DNA of 64,000 nt from Fragilaria crotonensis. Its lineage: Eukaryota; Bacillariophyta; Fragilariophyceae; Fragilariales; Fragilariaceae. The notes beneath the pieces were generated by a model. That model was not told the DNA's origin, did no database searches, and worked only from the letters and a program-made list of their open reading frames with translations. The translations under genes and the position numbers were made by a program. Below, piece by piece: positions 1-9,700 of this stretch. The DNA lies in the NCBI GenBank assembly GCA_022925895.1, contig JAKSYS010000210.1:1-64000 (forward strand), in the 5' to 3' direction. Positions within the stretch are counted from its first letter, which is position 1. Each line of letters starts with the position of its first letter.

Positions 1-456
1 CCCTGCAATAAGAGTTGTCCTTTCTGGCAAGTTCCGTTCATTTCTGTTGCGTTGAGGATACTTGCTGGCGTACTTCTTTTCAAACAAAAACATGCTGTCC
101 GTCGCACTCCCGTATACACCTTTTTCTTCATTCACCACTCGCGGCGTCGGAGGCGCCAAAAAGGTAGTTAATGCACAATCCCAAACGCCAGTATCACCAG
201 ATTGCCAATACCCATCCCAACATGACATGCCCGAACTCCAGGGCGTCCTTGCGCCATGACGAACGACGGCAGTCACATGCGCCAAGCGAGAATCTCCGAG
301 ATGGACATTGGGCCTGATCGGAGGAATGCCGCGGGTGGCCATTTGCTCTGGTGGTGTGGAACAGTATGGAGGATAAGCATCATATCGCTCGTACCAGGAG
401 AATGCGACAGGTGTGAAGAGCAACAGGAAGACGACGGAGAACACCGAGAATGTCAT
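1..456 (-). CDS. Histidine acid phosphatase, N-terminal part (runs off left edge)
   Basis: The minus strand is open from an ATG at 456 down to base 1 (152 codons, no stop). Residues 1-20 form a typical signal peptide (MTFSVFSVVFLLLFTPVAFS). The catalytic signature RHGARTP lies at residues 66-72; in histidine acid phosphatases this His is the phosphorylated nucleophile and the two Arg bind phosphate. The family hydrolyses phosphomonoesters and includes secreted phytases and lysosomal-type acid phosphatases; the substrate cannot be told from this part. The second catalytic motif (HD/HAE), expected near the C-terminus, lies outside the window. A secreted or vacuolar location is inferred from the signal peptide. 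The gene is divergent from the inositol-synthase-like/kinase fusion, with about 870 bp between start codons. Confidence 0.85.
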   Translation of the reverse strand, partial: MTFSVFSVVFLLLFTPVAFSWYERYDAYPPYCSTPPEQMATRGIPPIRPNVHLGDSRLAHVTAVVRHGARTPWSSGMSCWDGYWQSGDTGVWDCALTTFLAPPTPRVVNEEKGVYGSATDSMFLFEKKYASKYPQRNRNERNLPERTTLIAG

Positions 457-1329
457 TGTTGTTGTGAATGTTTTTAAATGAACTGTCCTTCGAATCAAAC
501 CCGCACTCGCTACATCCTACAGTACCCGGTACCTCGCAGTATCCAGTACCTGGTACCAAGCGCCGCTGATTTCTGACGAGTGGTACTCTACTATACTGTG
601 ATACAAACAAAGTACAAATACTGCTACATACTCCAGCACATTATGGTTTCGTATATTTCGTTACCTCTACGTTTACCAGTAGTTCCACTTGGTAAAACGT
701 ACGACAAACGCGCATTGTTAGCACCGGTGACGGGACACGGGACAAGCAGTCCAACGTCTACTGTAGTACCATGTACGTGTACACTGTACATTGTCTCCGA
801 TGTACAAGTACTGGGTTTTGTATTGTAATTTGTACTCCAGTACTACAATTCCAGTATAGATTGCTGGTACAACGGCACAACTAACTGCAGTTCTCCACTG
901 CTCCGAGCTCCGAGCTCCCCGAGTACTAGTAGTACGTACCAGTACTTGCACATGAGTATGAGTACGAGCACGTAGTACAAGTATAGGGTAAATTGAATTT
1001 ACTCTGAGGAGGTCCTGTAAAATCGTTTCTTCTCGTAGCTTCTACTTCCAATTAATACTAAGCAGAGGTGCGTGGCCGGACCTTCCTACATACGCTACCA
1101 GTACTCTACTCTCTAGACTAATGTAGTAAATAAGAAGGGCAACGGCACACACACCACCTGGTACTGTACTAGGTTCTACCTTTACAGGGAGTATTGACGT
1201 ATGTCACCAACTTCTATGCACCTCGTACCTTGTACTTGTACGGCATGCTGGGGACAATAAACCGATGCCCTAATCACTTGACCGTCGACCACCACTCTCA
1301 CAACTTGATCATTTCCCATACGTCACAAC
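457..1329. other. Divergent intergenic region, rich in GTAC
   Basis: No credible gene. The stretch lies between two divergent start codons and so should hold both promoters. It is dense in the tetranucleotide GTAC and in near-palindromes of agtac/gtact type, especially at 500-960. It also holds one copy of a short palindrome-ended repeat (1010-1084). No TATA box or other regulatory site could be assigned. Confidence 0.5.
1010..1084. repeat. Short palindrome-ended repeat, copy A
   Basis: About 75 bp that recur at 63413-63489. The two copies share the core ttcttctcgtagcttctac and the run agcagaggtgcgtggccgga. The ends are inverted (AGGTCCTG.. and ..GGCCGGACCT here; AGGTCCGGC and GCCGGACCT in copy B). 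The core can fold as a small hairpin (CGTAG-ctt-CTAC). It looks like a miniature non-coding mobile element; no target duplication is clear. Confidence 0.6.
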
Positions 1330-4300
1330 ATGCCATCTCAAACGTCTTCGAGACGATCCGATGGATCCTACCTCTCGTCTGGGTCGTCCACATCCTCGCA
1401 AATATCAGCCTCCTCCAGCTACCGGCATCATCACGCGGATCTAATTCCCACTCCAACAAAACCCCAACCCATTTTATTGCAAGACGCACAGCATGCTCCA
1501 AAAACGCGAGGCTCGCTGGGCCTGTTGATAGTCGGCTTGGGCGGACAAACAGGATTGGCAGTAACAGCTGGAATAGTCGCGAATCGATCCAATATATCTT
1601 GGAAGGGTGCCAAAGGTGAACCCCGGCAGGCATCCTATCAAGCCTGCCATACACAACCCTCAGCAATGACGACCATAGTGCCAAGCGACTTTCATTTGGC
1701 AAATGCGAACTTAGCCGCGATTGGCGGGTGGGTGAGTCCTCTGATACCTGTTCTCTTTCTAAACCCTCGTTTATGCTTTTGGCTCACACAAAAACGCTCT
1801 TTGTCCTAGGACGTTCGTCCGACCAAACTCGGCGACGCTCTTGTAAAAGCGCAACTTTTGGATTATGATTTGCAACGTCAGGTGTACGACGATCTGCAAA
1901 AAATAAAAGTATTTCGCGGTTACGGCGACGGAACACATGTATTGGACGACCGTGATGCCACGTCGTTATCAGACGTGGTGAAATGTTTGCGAGCCGATAT
2001 TCGATATTTTAAATGGCGCAACGGCGTCGTTGGCCACACGACAGTAGTTTGGTCAGCAGATGAGGATCTATCACAATTGAAATCGAATTATGATGATGCT
2101 CGTGATCTGTTGACGGCCATTGATGACAATGATGTTTCGATGCCACCCTCCGTAGTGTATGCAGCTGCCGCACTATTCGAGGGATGTTCGTTTGTTAATG
2201 CCACGGCATCTGCTGCTAGCATTTGCCCCGGAGTGATAGATTTGGCACAGCAACAACAAGGTGTTTATTGGTTGGGACCGGAATGTTATTCGTCTCTCAT
2301 GACGACACAGGGCTTGGAGAGATTGGGACATTCCGTCGTCACGTCAGACCTGTCGTGTGAAACAGTTCAACATGTGACGAGCTTGGGATTTTTGAGTCAG
2401 CCCCATAGCTTAGTTACGTATTGCCAGTCCAATGATGCCCTTCGTGTCGCTCCTTTTATCATAGATGTTGCTGTCTGGTGTGATTTCTTCTCCGGTAAGG
2501 GATGGCCGCATGACCAAGTCGTAAAGGCGCTAGGCTATTATTTTCCAACGGACGAGGACAACAACAGCGCAAGCCATTGGTCTTCACAATTGCAACTCTT
2601 GAAATCTCAAGCGCAAGCGGCTATTGACTCAAAGATACGAGGAGGTACAGATGTCTCGAAAAAGAAACGAGTCCGCATCCGATCCGAAGAGAAGACGACA
2701 GAATGGGCCATTCCGCACGATGCCAACATTATCTGCGCAGGCCTCGCCTGCGTTGACATGCAACTCATTCAAGCGACAGGCAATGGTGGTGAAAGCATTG
2801 ACACCTTTGAGGGTGAGAAAAGCATTGGCGGTGGGAGCGTCAGCATGGCCTGCAAAACCGTGGCGCGTCTTTGTTATGGAGCGCCATTAGAGGAAGAAAC
2901 GTATATGCAAGTGACTCCACCAGTTGTAAATTCCGTGATTCCCTTGTGTAAAATTGGAAATGACGACACAGGCAACAAGTTAATTCAACTTTTGGAGCAC
3001 TGCGGTAGTGCCTGTCGCAACGTTGAGACGAAATATGTAAGAGAGGCTCGGAAACGGGATGCGACTGCTAGGACAGCGTTGGCTGTTTTACCAATCTACA
3101 AGGACGGTCGACGAGGATGTTTCTTTGATGCAGCGTCAAACGCAACATTTTCTCCTCAATGCATGATCGATATGATTCATAGTTTGTCATCCTTGTCAAC
3201 TGGACCACAATTAGATGTCAGCCACTTATCCGACGATGAGTTGGATGAGTATCAGGATAGGGTGGAGGGTGCTTTGCCGACGTATGGAGCGTTTTTGTTT
3301 GGTTATCCCCATCTGTTACCCAAGCTGCAAGGGGAAGCCTTGGCTAGTGTCATGCAGGAAGCTCGTGGTGTCATGGTTGACGGTGGCATCGTAGCGCTTG
3401 ATTTAAACGGTGTAACGGAGGGCGCTTTCGCACGCAATGGAGCTCTGCGCAGCGTTAGTGACCTTCGAAGTGATCCAGTCATTGGGCCTGCCCTGCAACA
3501 TGTGGACCTGTTGCACATGAACGAGCATGAACTAATGTTGCTGACTGGCTGCGAGATCCGAAATGAACCCCACTCACAGCTTGACGACGAGTTCGCCATT
3601 GCAAGTGCTATCAATTTGTTTCTGCTGTGCGGTGTTGGCATCGTTGCCGTCACACGAGGAAGCAAGGGCAGCTTTGTAAGCTGTAGCGACGAGAAGCGTT
3701 TTAGCCAAAACCGCATGTTGCCAGCTTCGTGGGTGGACTGCACGGTTAAGATCAACGCCACTAGGCTGCCGAGCGATACTATCATGAACAGCAATGGAGC
3801 AGGCGACTCCTTCACGGCAGGATTGCTCGTCGCCGCCATGTTGCGTCACACTGGCATGACGGTGCCAGTTCGAGAAGAGGGCGAAGACTCGTTCGATTCT
3901 GGTATGCAGCCGCTTTCTCCGATCCCCGTGGCGACGCCCTCTCCGAAAAAGAAGGTCATGACGCCGTATCAGTTGTACATGCGAGAACATTATGTCTCGC
4001 TGAAACAACAATGCAACGATGACAAGAAGGCTATCTTCACGAAATGTCACGAAATGTGGGAGAACGAAACTGACGAAATCAAGTCCATGTACGAACGAAA
4101 GGCACGGGATGAAGATGAAATGTCTCCTGACAAGACTGATCTCACCACACGCCTTGTGCAAGACTTGAATACCATGGATGCCTCGACTCCCCGTAGCAAC
4201 CAGCATTCAAGTCCAGCACATTCCAACCAAAAGAACGTATACATGGCCAACCGATCGCTTAATTTAGAGTCGGCTGTTCAGTTTGCAAGCCTTGTTGCCG

Positions 4301-4401
4301 CTCATCATGTTGATGCATCGACGCGGGACGAGTTGCACATTGACGTGGGGCGACTTTTGGATCGATCTCTCATTCTGCAAGAAGGACTAGAAGAAATCTA
4401 A
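1330..4401 (+). CDS. Fusion protein: myo-inositol-phosphate-synthase-like domain + PfkB kinase with inserted HMG box
   Basis: Two exons, 1330-1731 and 1810-4401, give about 997 residues. The intron (1732-1809, GTGAGT..CTAG) is phase 0 and joins IGGW to DVRPTKL, matching the GGWDISNMNLADA block of myo-inositol-3-phosphate synthase. Residues 1-60 are Ser-rich. Residues about 64-390 follow that synthase: nucleotide-binding loop GLGGQTG (69-75), VVWSADEDLSQ, then the counterpart of the SPSTLYA..PGLIDLA block. The catalytic GGDDFKSGQT segment reads GPECYSSLMTTQ and the NHLGNNDG region is absent, so synthase activity is doubtful. Residues from about 434 are a PfkB-family kinase: Gly-rich GGGSVSMACKTVARL, LHMNEHELMLLTG, and the signature NSNGAGDSFTAG (about 793-804) with the catalytic Asp. 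An HMG box (about 846-910) sits between that helix and the last kinase helix (about 951-975). Plant myo-inositol kinase is a PfkB enzyme, so an inositol role is possible but inferred. The ATG at 1330 was chosen as the first in frame. Confidence 0.85.
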
Positions 4402-4703
4402 CATTAAAAAGAAATGAAGACGGCGACAATGCGGGAGTGCCGCTAATGACATATCATAATCAGTCTCTAAATGTCTACCTTCAAGTTGGAAAGAATAGGA
4501 ACGCAAAATTTGTAAATGAACAATATTCAATCGCCGCAAGTGTATCTTCGTGGGATCATGCGTATTACCAGACCGAACCGTATCAAAATAGCTTCGGTGG
4601 ATGGCCCTGAAATATTTTTGCTGTGAATCTCCGTCAAACTCACAGATAGCAAGCGAGCGATGAGCAGTCTCCCCGTCGTGCACCCCTTCGCTTTTAGGAG
4701 AGG
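4402..4703. other. Convergent 3' gap
   Basis: About 300 bp between the convergent stop codons of the fusion gene and the bZIP gene. No coding potential or RNA gene is seen; presumably it holds the two 3' ends. Confidence 0.4.
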
Positions 4704-6343
4704 CTATTGGAACTGATGTCCATCGAAACGTTGAGGCTCGAGCGCCTCCAAAAGTGGTGAAGCCATGTGCTCATTGCTTGGGATTTTCAAAACATCTTGC
4801 AATCGCTTGCAGATGTCACTGAGAGAACTCTCTTGGTCAGTCTCGCATGGTTCTTGTTTGGCCATTGTCACTGGGTGCGTCTTCTTCAGGCGGTCACCGT
4901 TCTCAGCATACCATTTGAAATACTTGGCGCTTTGATCAGCGCTTAAGGTGGAAAGAAACAGGTTTTCGCTGCGGCCCACAGTAGACTGCCCATGGGTCAA
5001 AACTCCTCGCTTCATATTGGACACCATTTTGGTGGCATCGGCCATGAGTCTTCGATTATGTGGCAAGGTGACAGACTCGCGCGCGCTCTTACAAAAGGCG
5101 AGAATTTTTTCCTCCTGATCGACGCTAATGCTCAATTCATAGCAAACCAATGGCCAAAGTCTAGTCGGTTCATCAGGTCCGGATTTCAGGGTTCTATCGT
5201 CATCTTCTTCATCTGCGTCGAGAAGCCCATCGTTGGAAGGATAACTCTTTGTTTCCTTTGGTAGCGCCTTCTTCCAAATGGTGGTAATCTCTTCGCCAAC
5301 TTGCTTGGAGCTGAGACGTCCGATAACACGTGACGGATCGATCTTGATCTTTTCTTCCTTCCCAGCAGTGAAAAATGATCCCTCTTGTTTCGTGAGCCAC
5401 AAGATAAACACTTGATACTTCGGAAGCATCAATTGTCGTAGAGCCGAATACTGAAACGAGGTGCAGTTCTGACGAATAGCACAGTTCGGACCCAGTGAGT
5501 CTAGCAACTCACGAATTGACTCTGGATCCACAGACTCCTCTGGTAAGTTTTGTATAGCATTACTCCGAAGTCTCTGCATATTATCCTCCATGTCATTCAA
5601 TTTCAATCTTCGCTCTACTTCAATTTCCCCTTGTAACCCGTTGACCTTCGCTGACAATCTAGCCAAATTTTCCTTCTTTCGTCGTCGCGACTGACGAGCT
5701 GATTCTCTATTTCTCGCCAATCGCTTGGCCCGACGTTCTTCAGATTCTTGAGGCTGCTGCTGCGACGGAGGCGGAGGATACACTGGGTGGGCGCAAGCGC
5801 GTAGGCAGGTACTTGTTGCTGCTGCTGGTTCATCAAGGCCATGGCATTGACTTGATTAAGCCATGCAACATGCTGTCGACGACGTTCGACTTCTGATTGA
5901 TCAGTAGGATTTCGTGGTGGAGGGGGAAGCATTAGCATTTCTTGAGGCGTTCCCATCGTTGCTGCTGGTGAAATAGGACTGATAGAGGGGGGAGACGTAT
6001 TGGCGGGTCGATGATTGGGATGCTGGTGATATTGATGCAAGACGGGACCTCCGCTGACGAGTGTTGCTGCCATCGACGAGAGAGACGACGATGACGACGA
6101 CGCCGAGCCCAATGGCGCTGCGCGTGGCACTTTGGAGCCTTTCGACGACGATGAACCGTAGAAATGCACAGCAGGAGTTCTAGTCACCGATGTCAAACTT
6201 TGAGGTTCTGCAACGCCACCAAAGCTCCTCTGGGATTGTAGTGCATGTTGATCTCCGAGGAAATATGACAGTAAATGATCTGAAAATGGAATGTGAACGT
6301 GATAGTCAATATCAGTGTCAAATGGGTCACCGTAGAAAGACAT
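4704..6343 (-). CDS. bZIP transcription factor
   Basis: Two open frames join into one protein of about 530 residues. Residues 1-185 (from ATG 6343) are Ser-, Pro- and Gln-rich. The second frame (down to 4704) opens with a Pro/Gln tract followed by a classical basic region, RNRESARQSRRRKKENLARL, with the N-x7-R DNA contacts. The leucine-zipper heptads after it are short, as in many diatom bZIPs. The remaining 300 residues are acidic and mixed and were not recognised. The frame change falls near 5783. Either one base is missing (reading ...ALAPTQ-VYPPPPSQQQPQ..., one G short at CAGTG), or a 53-nt intron at 5812-5760 (GTACCT..CGCAG, phase 0) removes it. The missing base is favoured because such gaps recur across the window. 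Expected to act in the nucleus. Confidence 0.8.
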
Positions 6344-6609
6344 ATTACATCACTACTGCCGACCTCTCACCTTCTTCTGTATCCCATTGACCTGGAATAT
6401 ATCCTCCCTGTTTCTCTTCCATCTTGATGAACCTTGATGGCTGCGTTTGCGACTACCGGTAGCCTTTTCTCTCTGGAGTCGAAAGAGCAATGCAGATGTC
6501 ACTACCTGCACAGATAAGATTAGTATGACTAAATCGGTAGTATAGAAGGGAATCGGTTTGGTTCGCACCAGTGACACCGAAATTGGCTGAGGCGACAAGC
6601 GACTTGTGG
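6344..6609. other. Short 5' flank of the bZIP gene
   Basis: Lies between the bZIP start and the target duplication of LINE copy 1. No gene is supported. It presumably held the bZIP promoter, with the LINE inserted just beyond it. Confidence 0.35.
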
Positions 6610-6625
6610 ACCACGTGTTGTTTCC
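6610..6625. repeat. Target-site duplication of LINE copy 1 (3' side)
   Basis: The 16-bp CCACGTGTTGTTTCCA is identical to 15586-15601. Confidence 0.9.
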
Positions 6626-6660
6626 AGTTATATGTAACCTAATTATAAGGTTGTCACCGT

Positions 6661-6682
6661 GTACTGGCCGGTAGGCCAGTAC
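6661..6682 (-). other. Hairpin in the LINE copy 1 3' UTR
   Basis: GTACTGGCC-ggta-GGCCAGTAC is a perfect 9-bp stem with a 4-nt loop, about 40 nt from the 3' end of the element. Flanking blocks are recognisable in the 3' UTR of copy 2 (44495-44600): taattat..ggtt, gcgtacccc(a)ccccggc and ccgcg..ga. It may be the RNA structure recognised by the element's reverse transcriptase (inference). Confidence 0.45.
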
Positions 6683-6766
6683 CGTGTACCCACACCCGGC
6701 GGCGAACCGCGGGATGATTTAACTAAACTATGAACTGTACATAAACCTCATACAATCATGCGTCAA

Positions 6767-9700
6767 TCATGACAACTTACTTGGAAAGAAAGATGTCAGT
6801 AGAGATTGTCGGGATCCGTCCCGCGAATATGCCTCCGTAGATTGCTTCACTATTCGTAGCCATCGTCGACGATTCGAAGCGGATCCAGACAGTAGTTTTT
6901 CAAGCGAGCCGGAACAGTAGTGCTGGTCGTGATGGGGAAGAAGATGTGGCTTACTGTGGTAATATTTGATCTCCGCAATATCACTGTCACGAATTGCCCG
7001 GACGTTGTCATCGTCCTTGTTGTGGAGAGCGGAATTCCTCGAAAGCCAAACGCTTCTGGTAAATACGTGTGTCGCGTGTATGATGGATCTCATGCGAAAG
7101 TCTCCTCTAGCGGTATCCATTTCGTCGGTTGGTATAAATCATGAGCAGCAGCCTCGCGCCATGAGGTACTGAAGAAACCTCGAAGAGCGTTACCCCACCC
7201 AATACCGGCTTGATCGCGAATTGCATCTTGGAGAGAGGATTGAAACACAGGGTCATATTCCGTAAGGCGAGGGGCAAATGGGACAGAGTCTTCGTGTTCA
7301 AGCCAGTGGAGGAGACCTGCTGCAATGACATACCTTACAGGATGAATGTCCTTAGAGCAAATATCGGCCTTCAGTGTCTTGACATGCAGAGAACGTTGTG
7401 GACAAGATGGACATTTCAGCAGATGATCCGTTGTCTCCTCAGAAACTTTACAGCATGGACACAAACTCAGCAGCGGATCTTTGACGGTTGCTTGCTTGAA
7501 GCGTCGCGTGCCGACCGGTAATTGCTCATGGACGAACTTCGTGCGAGTTATTTGTTGGCGTATTGGAAGACGACGATAATGTGTGCCAAACGCCTGACGT
7601 CGATTGTGTTCCACACTGCGTCAGACCACTTCTTCTTTTCCTGCAAGTATTGTCGGAGATGGTAGCCGTTGACATGATACCGTATGGTGTCGTCAAACTG
7701 ACCTGTAAGACGCTGATTGTTGATGGATATGGAGCATTGTTGAGTATGGACGTGATCGCAAAAAGGGCGAGATTTCAGGGAACCACTTGTGCGATACCCT
7801 GTCGCGAGGGAATCAGCTGCTATGTTCAATGATACTGGCACTGAGAAGGTCCTGGTGCTCCGGGAGTCTTGATGGCCTTTTATCCAGCGATACTTAAAGT
7901 TGCTTTTGATAGATGCGAGATGTATCCGAATGACGGAGATAAGGTCTGCGTCGTTAGGCATACGCCGCGAGGGGTGACGCGTCGCGTAACGTCGGACTCT
8001 CGAAATGGCCGCTTTGCTGTCGCAAAGCCAAGTAAATCTGCATTTATGTCGAATGCCCCAGAACTTAGATAAATGGTCAAGAAAAAGCAACGCGGATGCG
8101 TAACCAGAAAGTTCACATCGCGTAGAGGAAGCTGTCTCAAATGGACCATCGACTGGTCCTGCGCACCGAAATAAGACAGTAGGGCCATCGGAAATAACCC
8201 AGCCATAAGTCCCCTGCGTTTTCAACAAGCCACCATCGGTTGCGACGTAGAGTTGTCTTTTGGACCGAAATGATTTCCACACTCGAAGGTCAGTGGATGT
8301 CTGCTCGATACCATCCAACATTCTGCGACTATGTTGTGATAGACTCGACAGGTAATCCATGAGGTCGGCAAAAGCGATTGGTGGCAATCGATCTGCAGGT
8401 GGAGCACGTGGGGGGATCCTTGTAGGGAGCGGTCTTCCAGTAGGGAACGTATCGAAGGTATGATGACTTGATGTACCGTTTCCATAATCGAATTTGATGT
8501 TTGGAAGGTGACTGTTGCCGTGGCCATAAAAGACTCGCAGTGAATCCCTCAGGTCGTTGGCCATCCAGTAGCAATAGGTTGACAGCCTTTGGATTCGATC
8601 GGTCGGTTATGTCCGCAAGGGTCGTGACTTGGAGAAAAAGCCTGACAAGGTTGATATCTTTTTGTTGTGCAGGAGAGTACCGTCGGAGATGAATGTCTTG
8701 CATAATATATTCGTCATTAGCGCCGCGAAGTTGAATCGTATGTACGTCGCTCACAACGACCGACATGTTGTGTAGCGATAGAAATTGACGCAGGGATAGG
8801 ATCCAAGTCGGAGTCAGATACGAAATATGGATGTTTGGGAACTGGAGCAGGTCCTGACCAATGCCGGCTTCGATTTGTAGATATTGAAGATTGAGCCTGA
8901 GGAGCTTTCCCGTTTCAGAGTTGCTATATATAGCGTCTCGAAAGAATTTCAGCGATTCGATTCCCACTTCCGTGCGCAAGTCGTAGAGATCAAGGCCACC
9001 CAGTTCGCGAGGACCATGCCTGATAGATGTTGGGATGGTACTTTGGACGTTGAGCTTTTTTAGGATGGCGGGAATGATGCGAGATTGAACGATGCCAAGC
9101 TCCTCTTCATCGACTGCCACTGCTGCCAATCCATATCGCATGGACGGCACATACATGGTCCGATGGAAGATGCTTACGTCTGATGCCGATAACCGCGGTG
9201 ACAGAATACGAGTCGCAAAGGCATCAGCTTTCTGCTTCAAGTATTTAATGTGGGGTCCGAAGTCGCCAAGAGGATTCATCAAAACACCGAGCATTCGTGT
9301 AGATTCGTCCAGTGCGGTTCTCCTGATGATAGATGCATCCTGCTCTTTATTCCCCTGATAAACGCGAACGTCTCGATCTGTAGATCTGATGGGGCTAATG
9401 ACTGGACGACCATTTGTCCATTCCCACCTGACTATAAACCAGGAACACTTTGCCAGATTGAGTTTGCCGCCTGAGAGAAATAATAAATGTTCCCACGTTT
9501 GTGCAACTTTCTCTAGGCGAGCAATAAGGTCGTTTAGGTCAGTATCGTCTGACGACGAAGTGAAGCTGAGTGACGTGTCGTCAACGAAAGCATCCGAAAG
9601 TCTCTGGTGGGCAATGTCTCCCGATAGCGATGAGAAATTCACGCGATCCGGTATCAAGCGATCCAACGTTTGAAGCAAAATTACGACGAGAGAGAGCCAA

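Noticed and set aside
3303-4206. Long antisense frames opposite the fusion gene
   Set aside because: They mirror the codon structure of the real gene and show no domain.
5760-5812. A certain 53-nt intron in the bZIP gene
   Set aside because: The splice sites are possible, but the length is short and one missing base gives a more natural Pro/Gln-rich protein; kept only as an alternative.
7090-7614. A separate zinc-finger gene
   Set aside because: It is the C-terminal part of LINE copy 1 ORF3, matching the same region of copy 2.
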